Source: Mucilaginibacter aquaedulcis
Lineage (GTDB): Bacteria > Bacteroidota > Bacteroidia > Sphingobacteriales > Sphingobacteriaceae
Assembly: GCF_030409325.1 (NCBI RefSeq)
Contig: NZ_JAUFPR010000002.1
Span: forward strand, 2,232,001-2,296,000
Length of the DNA stretch: 64,000 nt
Direction of reading: 5' to 3'
Shown here piece after piece: positions 35,055-44,169 of the stretch (positions are counted from its first letter, which is position 1; every line of letters begins with the position of its first letter). The notes under the pieces are model-generated. The model had not been told where the DNA came from and did no database searches. It was given only the letters and a program-made list of their open reading frames with translations. A program made the position numbers and the translations under genes.

Positions 35055-35136
35055 ATTTTGAGACTTTGGGATTGTGGGATTTTAGGACTATTGGACAAAA
35101 GACTTTTGAATAAAGGATCAATAACCGATCATCATT

Positions 35137-35167
35137 CAGTAAACGCCTTTTGAAAAGGCGTTTACTG
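35137..35167. terminator. Hairpin between clpP and the MFS gene
   Basis: A 14-bp stem (35137-35150 with 35154-35167, CAGTAAACGCCTTT and complement) with a 3-base loop and only a weak T-run. It lies between convergent genes and may act on both. The 45 bases before it carry degenerate GGGATTTTGA-like words. Confidence 0.6.
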
Positions 35168-35229
35168 ATCATTTGTATAATCTAAAAAAACATCAGCGAA
35201 ATCAATGTAATCAAAAAGAAATCAACGGT

Positions 35230-36456
35230 CTAATGCGCCATTACGGTTGAATCAGCACTCGCCTCTACCTTGTTTTTAATGAAGCGTTTGCCGATGAGTA
35301 ATATCAACAGTGCAACAACAGATGATGCCGCCATAACCCCGGCCATGGGTAGCGGACTATGGCTTTTGATCAGCGTAATACCTATCGATGCCAGCGAACC
35401 TATAGCCATTTGAAATGCGCCAACTAATGCCGATGCCGAACCTGCATTTTTGGTAAATGGCGCAAGCGATAAGGCTGCGGTATTTGGATAACTGATACCT
35501 ACACCGCATAAAACACCAAATATCATGGCTATGGTACCGCCGATGCCAAACCAGCCTTGCAATGATCCTATTAAAAAAATGGTTGAAATAAGTACCATCC
35601 ATATGAGCGATACATTAACCATCTGTTCGCTTTTAAACCTTTTCATAAGCATACTGTTTACTTGGCTCGAGCCTATAAAACCCACAGATAAACCGGCAAA
35701 TATCCATCCGAAACCTTTTTCACTAACTTTAAAAACCTCAATAAATACAATGGGCGAGGATGATACGTATGCAAACAATCCGGCAAAGGCAAATGCCCCG
35801 CTAAGCGAATAAGTTAAAAACTGCGGATTTTTGAGCACCTGCAAAAAGTTACCAATAATGGGTATGGGTTTTAATGAATAAGTGGGATCGGGCTGGTAGC
35901 TCTCAGGCAGCGAAAATATAACCGCCAGTAATATCAATACGGCTATAACGGTTAATATTAAAAAGATTACCTGCCACTCATATACCGCGGTAATATAACT
36001 ACCAATGGTGGGCGCCAGCATTGGCGATGCTCCCAATACCAGGATAAGTAAGGCAAATACTTTGGCGTTCTCCTCAACAGGAAAAAGATCACGTACCATA
36101 GCCATAGCGGCTACGGTAGCCGCACAACTGCCTATTGCCTGAAAAAAGCGCATGATAATAAGCATTTCGAGCGAGGTGGAAAAGAAGCAACCAATAGAAG
36201 CAGCTATATAGAGACAGAGCCCAAAATACAAAGGAGGTTTACGGCCAAACCTGTCAAGGAGAGGGCCATAAAGTAACTGCCCGAAAGATATGCCAATAAA
36301 ATAGCTCGACAGGGATAACGCTACCTGATCAGTACTGGTATGGAGATATTTGGCTATGGCCTTAAAGCCCGGCAGGTACATGTCTATAGAAAACGGTCCC
36401 AATGCCGTGAGCGATCCTAATATAAGGATCAGGTATACGTATCTTTTTTTTGTCAT
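35230..36456 (-). CDS. Bcr/CflA-type MFS multidrug efflux protein
   Basis: A 408-residue inner-membrane transporter with 12 predicted helices. Motif A appears as GPLLDRFGRKPPLYFG after helix 2, and the first helix leads SLTALGPFSIDMYLPGFKAIA, a Bcr/CflA hallmark. The drug/H+ antiporter motif region around PTIGSYI fits. Substrates are drugs or small peptides. I use the ATG at 36456; a TTG at 36483 would add nine residues. A long 208-base gap with no gene precedes the Omp85-like gene. Confidence 0.88.
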   Translation of the reverse strand: MTKKRYVYLILILGSLTALGPFSIDMYLPGFKAIAKYLHTSTDQVALSLSSYFIGISFGQLLYGPLLDRFGRKPPLYFGLCLYIAASIGCFFSTSLEMLIIMRFFQAIGSCAATVAAMAMVRDLFPVEENAKVFALLILVLGASPMLAPTIGSYITAVYEWQVIFLILTVIAVLILLAVIFSLPESYQPDPTYSLKPIPIIGNFLQVLKNPQFLTYSLSGAFAFAGLFAYVSSSPIVFIEVFKVSEKGFGWIFAGLSVGFIGSSQVNSMLMKRFKSEQMVNVSLIWMVLISTIFLIGSLQGWFGIGGTIAMIFGVLCGVGISYPNTAALSLAPFTKNAGSASALVGAFQMAIGSLASIGITLIKSHSPLPMAGVMAASSVVALLILLIGKRFIKNKVEASADSTVMAH

Positions 36457-36665
36457 GTAATTTTTGGCAAATGATGTGGTCAATAAACCAGTGCAATAAA
36501 ATAGTTAATGGGGCAAAGTATCCGGCAATGAACGGTAGATAATAAACTATGCTATAAGCGGCCGGGTAAAAACATGCCGCTAAAATAATGGATTAAATTA
36601 TAACGAAGTATCCTTAATTTGTAATTTATTATCTTTTTAGTTGATAATCAACAGAATCTGACTGC

Positions 36666-37883
36666 TTAAAAAGTTTCACCTACGTTCAGGTATATGGCCG
36701 AGTAATGCTTACTTGCACCATAATCTAAACTAATGTTAGTGCCCGATTTTTTATTGAATTTAAAACGGAGCCCGCCCCCACCGGCTGGGTGCCAGTAAAC
36801 AAAATTATGGCTGTTAGCCTCTGTAACGGAGTTTACATTGCCAAACAAAACAAAACCAAGCAGGCCGTTTCGGGTAACATCACGCCGGTATTCGGTTTCA
36901 AAATATGCCAATCGCTGGCCGCGATAACGGTTTTGCACAAACCCCCTGCCCGATCGCTGGTAGGGTTCCCAACCCAGGCTGGGCAAATTCAAATATGGTG
37001 TGCCGGGTGTAAGTGAGGTCCAATAGTACGACCAAAAGGCCAGCACATTCTTAGGTCCCGAATTATTCAGTGATATATACTTACGAACATCAATATATAA
37101 CGATTGCCAGTTATTATGACTACCCAACACCCTGGTGTTAACTCTGTAAACCACATTGGCATAAGCGCCGGGTAAGGGATTAATGGAGTTTTTACGTGTA
37201 TCGTACAATAAGTTTACTGTAGCACCCGATGCCAATACATCCTGCCCGGTTGAGGTGCCATAATTATAGTTGGTGAAATTATGCAGGTTGGTAGCTCCAT
37301 CGTCCTCAATATCCATGTAGTAATCCAAATTGTAACCTATACCCGCATAAAAATATGGCTTTATTTTTTTGAGCACGGTTTGATAAAAACGCAGGTACCT
37401 GTAGTTCACCAGAAACCGGTCATCCTCGCTTTGGTTACCACCCAGCCCCCAGGTATATTGCGGATAAACCAGCACACGGGTATCGCCCACAATATTCCAT
37501 TGGTTGTTATTTAACCAAATGTTTGAGCGAATGGGCAAGCCGTACCTCCCCTTTAAATTAAAATAAGGTGTAAATGTAAAGCTGGAAAGATTAGTTGTTT
37601 CAGGATCGCCGAGATAAACAGCGGCTGTAGTTGAAGTAAAAAGCGCCCTGCCGCCGCTACGGCCATCAGAAGATGATATGGGTAAGATGGTGAAATAAAC
37701 CTTCTTTTTTTCGGTATAAGATATTTTTCGTGGCTTTATATTAAGTATGGATCGGGCTACATCAATAAGGTCCTTTTGAGCAACGGTATCAGCATTAACT
37801 TTAACGGTGTCTGCCCCCGGGGATTGAGCCATCACTATAAAAGGGAACAAACAAAAAATTAATGCCGCAAGCGCTCTACCCAT
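36666..37883 (-). CDS. BamA/TamA (Omp85) family outer-membrane protein, no POTRA
   Basis: A 405-residue outer-membrane barrel. Signal peptide (about 1-19, ending VMAQ), a short linker, then the bacterial surface antigen barrel. Toward the end, GRGFVQNRYRGQRLAYFETEYRRDV corresponds to the Omp85 strand with the lid-loop RG motif, and the protein ends in a Phe (GETF), as barrels do. No POTRA domain is visible, so it is a barrel-only member whose job (protein or lipid insertion, or simple channel) is unknown. Confidence 0.85.
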   Translation of the reverse strand: MGRALAALIFCLFPFIVMAQSPGADTVKVNADTVAQKDLIDVARSILNIKPRKISYTEKKKVYFTILPISSSDGRSGGRALFTSTTAAVYLGDPETTNLSSFTFTPYFNLKGRYGLPIRSNIWLNNNQWNIVGDTRVLVYPQYTWGLGGNQSEDDRFLVNYRYLRFYQTVLKKIKPYFYAGIGYNLDYYMDIEDDGATNLHNFTNYNYGTSTGQDVLASGATVNLLYDTRKNSINPLPGAYANVVYRVNTRVLGSHNNWQSLYIDVRKYISLNNSGPKNVLAFWSYYWTSLTPGTPYLNLPSLGWEPYQRSGRGFVQNRYRGQRLAYFETEYRRDVTRNGLLGFVLFGNVNSVTEANSHNFVYWHPAGGGGLRFKFNKKSGTNISLDYGASKHYSAIYLNVGETF

Positions 37884-37992
37884 TATACATTAAACCAAAT
37901 ATTGAAGCATGCTGTTTGTAAATTACTTGTTATACATTACGATCAAAACAGCCCTTTCGTAACAACAAAACCATTGATGATGTTAATATAAT

Positions 37993-38030
37993 TAAAAAGC
38001 CCGAAGCTTAAATGAGCAACGGGCTTTTTA
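37993..38030. terminator. Bidirectional intrinsic terminator
   Basis: An 11-bp stem (37993-38003 with 38020-38030, TAAAAAGCCCG and complement) with T-runs on both sides, placed between the Omp85-like gene and the glycine-zipper gene. Confidence 0.8.
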
Positions 38031-38047
38031 ACCTTTTTTAACAGTTA

Positions 38048-38392
38048 TTAGTGATTTTCAATAGTGGTTGTTGTAGTTGTTTTGGTGGTCTTGGTATAAT
38101 GGCGTTTATGCTTAGGGTGTGCTCTGCGCCATGCGGCACGTTTCTTTTCATCGGCACGGCGTTGTTCGTTACCAATAATATAACCGCCGCCGGCACCAAT
38201 TGCGCCGCCAATTAAGGCACCTTTAACATTGTGGCCAATTAGTCCGCCTGCAACTGCACCGCCTGCACCACCTATAATAGCACCTTTACCCTGTTTACTG
38301 ATTCCCTTTTTTTGCGTTTGAGCCTGCGCATTAAATGTTAGCGTTAGCAAGAACGCCACAAACAGACAAACAAATAACATTAGCTTTTTCAT
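38048..38392 (-). CDS. Glycine-zipper (YMGG-like) exported protein
   Basis: A 114-residue protein with a signal peptide (about 1-24) and a glycine-zipper hairpin of two hydrophobic stretches (AIIGGAGGAVAGGLIGHNV and ALIGGAIGAGGGYIIGN), then a highly basic His/Lys/Thr tail (RAHPKHKRHYTKTT). Glycine-zipper domains insert in membranes as tight helix pairs. Members of this family are abundant cell-envelope proteins in Bacteroidota. It ends near the terminator at 37993. Confidence 0.8.
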   Translation of the reverse strand: MKKLMLFVCLFVAFLLTLTFNAQAQTQKKGISKQGKGAIIGGAGGAVAGGLIGHNVKGALIGGAIGAGGGYIIGNEQRRADEKKRAAWRRAHPKHKRHYTKTTKTTTTTTIENH

Positions 38393-38506
38393 ATGTACGT
38401 ATTCTGATAAGTGTTAATAAACTTTCAGTTAATACCTATACAAATAACAAGCCGCAGATGTAATAAGGGCTTAAATATGTTTAAAAAAGACATTATGAAG
38501 ACCTGC

Positions 38507-39319
38507 CTATTTCAAAAATGCAAGCACTGTAGTCGAAAACTGTACACTTCTGGATGCACTGTTATGATCGCCGGGAACATATTTTAGTTGCGAACCGGGG
38601 ATAAATTTTTGAAGTTCAGTCTCAGATCCGTTATCATGATCTTCTGTGCCGCAAATGATCATTACCGGAATTTTTACTTTTGACAATTCCTCCTTGCTGG
38701 TTGATGGCTGATACTTTTGCTGCAACGCCAGCGCCTGTACATCAAATGCGGGATTGCTATGTATGTATTTCACCATGCCATCTACATCGTGAAAACTGGT
38801 ATCGCCCATTAAGGCTTTGTAGGCATGTATACGTCTTGGCCATTCGGGGTTGGTATATCCATCGCCCATACCGCCCATCACCAGTTTATGTACCCGTTTA
38901 TCAAGCACCAATAAACGCGAGGCTATGATAGAACCGCGGGAATATCCAACTATGCTATACTGTTTAATCTTTAGGCTGCTCGCCAGGCCCATTATATCTT
39001 TAGCCTCCGCATCGTGGGCATAAGCGGCATCTGTATGCGGTTTATCTGACCGCCCGTTGCCACGCTGATCAAGTATAATTACTTTATACCCCGCGTTAAG
39101 CAGATCATTATAAAGAGGGCCTTTTTTCCAACCCTCACCTGTGCCCGAAAAACCATGGATCAGCACTATCGGATACCCATCACCCTTTACTTCATAATAG
39201 ATCTTTATACCATCAAAAGAGGTGTAATAACTTCCTGTATCTGCCTGCCGCGCATAACTGATTGTATTAATGAGCAACAGCAGCATTAAAGTAAGAGTGC
39301 TATACGCAAGCTTTTTCAT
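38507..39319 (-). CDS. Exported alpha/beta hydrolase
   Basis: A 270-residue protein with a signal peptide (about 1-23). The hydrolase fold shows the HGF oxyanion turn (IVLIHGFSGTGEGW), the nucleophile S127 in GYSRGS, an acid in CGTEDHDNG (about D227-D229) and H252 in PGDHNSA. The full triad is present. Substrate class unknown; the lid region around 155-200 is short. It lies 12 bases after the end of the GntP gene on the same strand, so it may be in one operon with it. Confidence 0.88.
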   Translation of the reverse strand: MKKLAYSTLTLMLLLLINTISYARQADTGSYYTSFDGIKIYYEVKGDGYPIVLIHGFSGTGEGWKKGPLYNDLLNAGYKVIILDQRGNGRSDKPHTDAAYAHDAEAKDIMGLASSLKIKQYSIVGYSRGSIIASRLLVLDKRVHKLVMGGMGDGYTNPEWPRRIHAYKALMGDTSFHDVDGMVKYIHSNPAFDVQALALQQKYQPSTSKEELSKVKIPVMIICGTEDHDNGSETELQKFIPGSQLKYVPGDHNSASRSVQFSTTVLAFLK

Positions 39320-39331
39320 AGGTTATTATTT

Positions 39332-40648
39332 TTATTTTACAAATTGATTGATGATCAGCACTCCTATTAAACCAATAACAGAAACCAGCGATTCCATCAT
39401 CGACCATGATTTAATAGTATCCTTAATACTCAGGTTAAAATATTCCTTATACAACCAAAAACCTGAGTCATTTACATGTGAAAACGCTAAACTACCTGCA
39501 CCTATTGATAATACCATCAAATTAGGGTTCACATGATTTTGCAGTACTAACGACGATACAATACCCGCAGCGGTTAAACCAGCCACTGTTGCCGAACCCA
39601 AACTAATGCGGATGATGGCAGCTATTACCCAGCCCAAAACAAGTGGTGGCAAATTAAACTGCTGTAATTGCGCGGCTATCTGATCGCTTACACCACTGGC
39701 GGTAAGTACTTCTTTAAAGGCACCAGAGCCTGCAATTATGAGCAGTATAAGCGCTATATCTTTTACAGCATCTGTAAAATTAACAGCCAGCTCGCTCATG
39801 CTCCTGCCCTGCTTTACGCCCAGGGTAAGCGTGGCCACAATAAGAGCGATCAGCATTACTATAGATGGATCACCTAAAAAAGCGACTAATTTTAACAAGC
39901 CTGCATCTTTAATACCCAAGTAAGGGAAAAACGCGGTAAGCATTAACAACATCACCGGCAGCAAGGCAGTAAAAAAACTGTTGAAAGCGCCAGGCAGTTT
40001 ATTTTCGGGTAACTCTTCGGCCCTGAAAGTAGCCAAAGGCTCGGAAGGTATTTTTTTCAGGAAACGGGCAAATACAGGTCCGGCTAAAATGATTGCGGGT
40101 ATAGCTATCATTAACCCGTAAATAAAGGTGGTGGCCATGTTGGCATGAAACAACATAACCAAAGCCGATGGTGAAGGATGCGGCGGCAAAAAACCGTGCG
40201 TTACCGAAAGTGAAGCCAGCATAGGTAAACCAATATACACTGCCGGAAGCTTATATTTATATACCACCGAAAATATAAGCGGCACCATCAGCACAAAGCC
40301 AATACCATAAAACAGGGGAATACCTATAATAAAACCCGCAGCTACCAGGGCCCACTGGATATATTTTTGTCCAACGGCATTTACCAGTACCTCTGCTATT
40401 TTTTGGGCTGCACCGCTTACTGCTACCAGTTTACCCAGCATGGCGCCGAGGCAAATAATGATAAGCAGCTGCCCCATAATATCGCCCATCCCTTTTTGTA
40501 CCGATGCGGTAACTTTATTGATAGGGATACCCAGCATAACGCCGGCAGCTATAGATACTAATAAAAATGCTATAAACGGATTGACCTTTGCCCAGCTCAC
40601 CAGTAAAACAAGCAGAACAATACAGATCAGAATAGTTAATAATGCCAT
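39332..40648 (-). CDS. gntP: GntP-family gluconate:H+ symporter
   Basis: A 438-residue permease with about 12 helices. The sequence starts MALLTILICIVLLVLLVSWAKVNPF and carries the GntP family marks: FLLVSIAAGVMLGIP, GMGDIMGQLL, and THGFLPPHPSP. These proteins take up gluconate or other short sugar acids with a proton. The alpha/beta hydrolase gene follows at once on the same strand. No gluconate kinase or regulator sits nearby, so the actual sugar acid is open. Confidence 0.9.
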   Translation of the reverse strand: MALLTILICIVLLVLLVSWAKVNPFIAFLLVSIAAGVMLGIPINKVTASVQKGMGDIMGQLLIIICLGAMLGKLVAVSGAAQKIAEVLVNAVGQKYIQWALVAAGFIIGIPLFYGIGFVLMVPLIFSVVYKYKLPAVYIGLPMLASLSVTHGFLPPHPSPSALVMLFHANMATTFIYGLMIAIPAIILAGPVFARFLKKIPSEPLATFRAEELPENKLPGAFNSFFTALLPVMLLMLTAFFPYLGIKDAGLLKLVAFLGDPSIVMLIALIVATLTLGVKQGRSMSELAVNFTDAVKDIALILLIIAGSGAFKEVLTASGVSDQIAAQLQQFNLPPLVLGWVIAAIIRISLGSATVAGLTAAGIVSSLVLQNHVNPNLMVLSIGAGSLAFSHVNDSGFWLYKEYFNLSIKDTIKSWSMMESLVSVIGLIGVLIINQFVK

Positions 40649-40785
40649 GATGCGAAAAACAATTATACTTAGGTAATGGCCCTATGAATAAAGCCTAAAT
40701 GTTATACGCCTAAAGTAATAACAATATTTGAGTTTAAGATTTTTATAGATAAAAGCGTTACAAAACTATATGTGTGCAGGTTTCT

Positions 40786-42245
40786 TTATACAGGCAAGGG
40801 CAGCAAAAAGTAAAATTCAGAGCCTTTGCCTTCCTGGCTTTCAACCCCTATTTTACCGTGATGCAGTTTGATGATCTCGGCCGAAAGGTAAAGCCCTATG
40901 CCAAATCCTGATGACCCGCGAGTGGTTTCATTATCAACCCTGTAAAAACGCTGAAATATAGTTTGCTGATCTTTAAGTTTTAAGCCAATGCCCTTATCTT
41001 TTACGCTTACTTTTAAGTTTCTGCCTTTAACAAGGGTTGTTATGGTTATCGCACTACCTTTTGCTGAGTATTTTATACCATTACTTATCAGGTTATTGAG
41101 CACCTGAACTATCTTTTCTTTGTCGGCATTAATATGAATAATCCCGTTACTTTTAAATATAAGATTGTGCCCTTCATCCATAAACAGGTTATCGGCCACA
41201 ACTTCGGTAATCAGCGCGCTAATGTCAAAGCTTTGTGTATTTAACTGCATTTTGCCCGATTCAATTTTCGACATATCCAGGAAACCATATATCAACCTGG
41301 TCATCTTATTGATCTGCTTTTCGCATTTTTCAAGCGCACCTATAAAGAACTGATCATTCGCTTTTTTGGCCTTTGAGGCCAGTATCTGGGTGTAGGCCTT
41401 AAGCGAGGTGAGTGGAGTTTTTAATTCATGGCTGGCAATAGCTATAAAATCATTTTTCATAATCTCATCGTGCCGCCGTTCGGTAATATCGTTGGTGGTG
41501 CCCAGCATACTCAAAGGTTTATGCTGATCGTCATATATGACTTTGCCTGTTGTCCTGATCCAGTGCGTTGAACCATCGGCCCATACAATACGAGCCTCAT
41601 ATAAATAAACGCCTGTTTTAATCGCTTTCTTAAACGCTTTTAGCGCGATATGTCTGTCTTCGGGATGAATCATATCGCGCAATTGTTTTTCATTGATCTT
41701 GTCTTCAGGATCAAGACCAAATATTATAGCAAGCTTGGGCGAATTGATCAGATCATCATCAACCAGGTCAAGGTCCCAGTTACCTATGCCGGTGGCTTCG
41801 ATAGCCAGGCGCAGCCGTTCTTCTGCATTTTCCAGAAGCTGTCTGGCTACCACCTGTTTAGTTACCTCAGTGGCAACTACCATTACCCCACTTATATTAT
41901 TGCAATCATCCTTAACCGGTTTATAAACAAAATCAAAATAAAATAGGTTATTGCGTTCATTGCGGTTAAGTAATACTTTGGTTTCGTAACCGTACCGAAT
42001 ACACCCGTTTTCGTAAACATTACGTATACCAGGTTTACAAACTGCAGCTTATCGGCACCTGGTAAAGCAAGCGCAAGCGGCATCCCCATAATATTACAGG
42101 GATTACCCCAAAGTTCAAGAATATGCGGGTTGGCCGATTCAATAACAAGATCAGGCCCTTTCAGGAAACTGATTGCCACCGGGGCCTGCGTAATTAAATC
42201 ATTAATACACTGTACCGCTGATTTATTTTGACCGTTGCTTTCCAA
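40786..42245 (-). pseudogene. PAS-containing sensor histidine kinase, split by a one-base frameshift
   Basis: Two reading frames make one kinase. The N-terminal part (about 42245-42025, TTG start) reads as a PAS_4-type domain (APVAISFLKGPDLVIESANP, PLALALPGADKLQF). The rest (from about 42020) continues in another frame as VYENGCIRYGYETKVLLNRN ... KDDCNNISG ... VVATEV, then a PAS_3 domain (GNWDLDL, IHPEDR), HisKA with phospho-acceptor His (ASHELKTPLTSLKAY), N-box (NNLISNGIKYS) and G-boxes (DKGIGL, GFGIGLY). One missing base near 42021-42030 explains the break. The kinase core from an internal ATG at 41883 could still be made. A sequencing error is the alternative. Confidence 0.8.
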
Positions 42246-42312
42246 AATTTTGATTAAAACAGAAATATGTTTGATTCAACTTTTTTTTTCAACTCTATAC
42301 CATAAAATTAAT

Positions 42313-42320
42313 TAAATTTG
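42313..42320 (+). promoter_or_regulatory. -7 box before stand-alone response regulator
   Basis: TAAATTTG matches TAnnTTTG, 112 bases upstream of the ATG at 42433. The -33 box is not clear. A long leader would be implied. Confidence 0.35.
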
Positions 42321-42432
42321 CACGTTAAATCCCGATAAAGTTTTTTAGCCCAAGCAGTTGCCTTTACATCATTTATATTAGCACAAACATACTTTAGTAC
42401 CTTTTCGGCCTTTTCACTTTTTAATATTTTAT

Positions 42433-42789
42433 ATGTCAAAACGTATTTTAGTATTGGATGATAATCAGGACATATTAGATATTGTTCATGAAACCCTTAC
42501 CTATGAGCAATTTGAAGTAAAAAGCACCTCAAACAGCCTGGATGTATTGCCACTAATGGATCAATTTACTCCCGATCTGGTGATATTGGATTACCGTGTA
42601 GCAGGTACTACCGGAGGCGAAATTTGTAAAAGCATTAAACTTCATCCTAAATTTTGCAACACACCTGTAATTATATTCTCGGCTTATTTAAACAATGATG
42701 ATCATTTGCTCAATTACGGTTGCGATGGTATTATCAATAAACCTTTTGATTTATCTGAACTGGTAGAAAAGGTGAACAACCTCATATAA
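42433..42789 (+). CDS. Single-domain response regulator
   Basis: A 118-residue receiver with no output domain. The acidic pair D9-D10, phospho-acceptor D53 (VILDYRVAG), Ser83 and Lys103 (NKPFD) are all present. It is divergent from the frameshifted histidine kinase and starts 187 bases from it, so it is the likely partner of that kinase. It may act as a phosphate shuttle or by binding a partner. A second receiver gene lies 1 kb downstream. Confidence 0.9.
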   Translation: MSKRILVLDDNQDILDIVHETLTYEQFEVKSTSNSLDVLPLMDQFTPDLVILDYRVAGTTGGEICKSIKLHPKFCNTPVIIFSAYLNNDDHLLNYGCDGIINKPFDLSELVEKVNNLI

Positions 42790-43064
42790 CCTTACACTTT
42801 TACAGTTATAAAAATATAATAATCGTGTTTTCAAAGCAGCTATAGCTAACTGCTATAATTATATGCCTTATTGATATTTTGATAAATAAGTAATAAATAT
42901 CCCCCCAAACTCATCAATATTACAAATCTGATCAATTACCTATCTTAAAATAGTCAATTAACTAATAATCAACTACACTGATTAAAATAATGATAAGTTT
43001 TTTAAATTTGTTATGATAACGGTTTAGGTAGATATTTTTTGACATAATAAATTCTGATCAGGCT

Positions 43065-43256
43065 ATGGTTGTGCAAGCTAACCCAAACGAACCTATAATT
43101 GCTCAGTATAAAAAATTACCGGCTTGCCCAAAGTGCAAATCTCAGTTTGATAGTCGGGTACCCAGAAGCCTTTTTGTTAAAACGATACTTTTTTTTCTTC
43201 CCCTTAAGCGTTACATGTGTTATAAGTGCCAGCGTAAACATTATCTACTGGGATAA
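43065..43256 (+). CDS. Zinc-ribbon mini-protein, CxxC-x27-CxxC, copy 1
   Basis: A 63-residue protein with two CxxC pairs (C21-C24 and C52-C55) separated by exactly 27 residues. Between them lies a basic Arg-Ser block followed by FVKTILFFLPLKRY. The four cysteines should bind one zinc. The same layout recurs at 43315 and 59286, so this is a small paralogous family. It may bind nucleic acid, protein or a membrane surface; there is no known relative that I can name. Confidence 0.7.
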   Translation: MVVQANPNEPIIAQYKKLPACPKCKSQFDSRVPRSLFVKTILFFLPLKRYMCYKCQRKHYLLG

Positions 43257-43314
43257 AAAAGAAAAAACAAGGGTCTTTTATTTCCTTTTAGTTAATTAAA
43301 ACAGACTTTTTAGT

Positions 43315-43575
43315 ATGTTTTTGAATTTCACACTTCATTTTCATGGAAGGTATCGTAATTTGGACCCTTTCATAAATTTCATAGTGGACGACCTAAGTTT
43401 AAGTAGCCAAAGAAGAAAAAAATATCACTGCTCCAGATGCGGCGAGCCGTATCACTTCCAGATGCGCAGGAGCTGGTTTACAAAAAACGTACTCTTTTTT
43501 TTGAACGTGCGAAAGTATTTTTGTGCCAGGTGTAAAAAATCAAGCCTTGTTTTTATCGATAAAAACGACTTGTAG
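43315..43575 (+). CDS. Zinc-ribbon mini-protein, CxxC-x27-CxxC, copy 2
   Basis: An 86-residue protein with cysteines at C39, C42, C70 and C73, again 27 residues apart, and the same central RRSWFTKNVLFFLNVRKYFC pattern. A 38-residue N-terminal extension (LHFHGRYRNLDPF, DDLSLSSQRRK) is unlike copy 1. It is 58 bases downstream of copy 1 and on the same strand. Function unknown. Confidence 0.7.
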   Translation: MFLNFTLHFHGRYRNLDPFINFIVDDLSLSSQRRKKYHCSRCGEPYHFQMRRSWFTKNVLFFLNVRKYFCARCKKSSLVFIDKNDL

Positions 43576-43772
43576 TTTATTTAAGCCATACACCATTTAT
43601 ACACAATGCATAAGAATGCCCGGTGTATTCTTTTTTTGTCCACTGCAAGCGGCTTTATTATTATTTATCTGAATTTTAAGTACTTGAAAAAAACTGGTAC
43701 AACAATTGCTTAATTGTACTTGGAACGCTTATTGTTAGTTAAGCGGTTGTTAAGTAGTTAAAAAGATACAAT

Positions 43773-44141
43773 ATGACACGGATATTAGCGGTGGATGACG
43801 ATAAAGACATTCTGGAGGTTTTACAATACATACTTGAAGATTCGGGCTATCAGGTTGAAACACTGGCTAACGGTCAATACATTTTTGATAAAATAAAACA
43901 AAACCCGCCCGATTTAATATTGCTTGATATTATGCTGGGCAATTTAGATGGCCGTGATTTGTGCAGAAAAGTTAAAAGTAATATCGATACGCGCAACATC
44001 CCTGTAATACTCATATCTGCAAGTCACGATGTATCCCAATCATTAAACCAGATTGGTGCCCCCGATGACTTTATAGCCAAACCTTTTGATATTGATGTAT
44101 TGTTAGGGAGCATCAGCAGGCAATTGAGTACTGCGGCTTAA
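43773..44141 (+). CDS. Single-domain response regulator, second copy
   Basis: A 122-residue receiver: acidic D8-D10 cluster, phospho-acceptor D52 (LLDIMLG), Ser82 and Lys103 (AKPFD). No output domain. It is about 35-40 percent like the receiver at 42433 by eye. The closely spaced zinc-ribbon genes lie between the two receivers, and the leftward DUF922 gene converges 28 bases beyond it. It probably takes phosphate from a distant kinase. Confidence 0.88.
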   Translation: MTRILAVDDDKDILEVLQYILEDSGYQVETLANGQYIFDKIKQNPPDLILLDIMLGNLDGRDLCRKVKSNIDTRNIPVILISASHDVSQSLNQIGAPDDFIAKPFDIDVLLGSISRQLSTAA

Positions 44142-44169
44142 TCATCGTACAATTACTAATTGATCTTTC

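Noticed and set aside
41892..42245. A separate 117-residue PAS protein
   Set aside because: Its second half loses homology while the other frame continues the PAS domain exactly, so it is the front part of the broken kinase, not its own gene.
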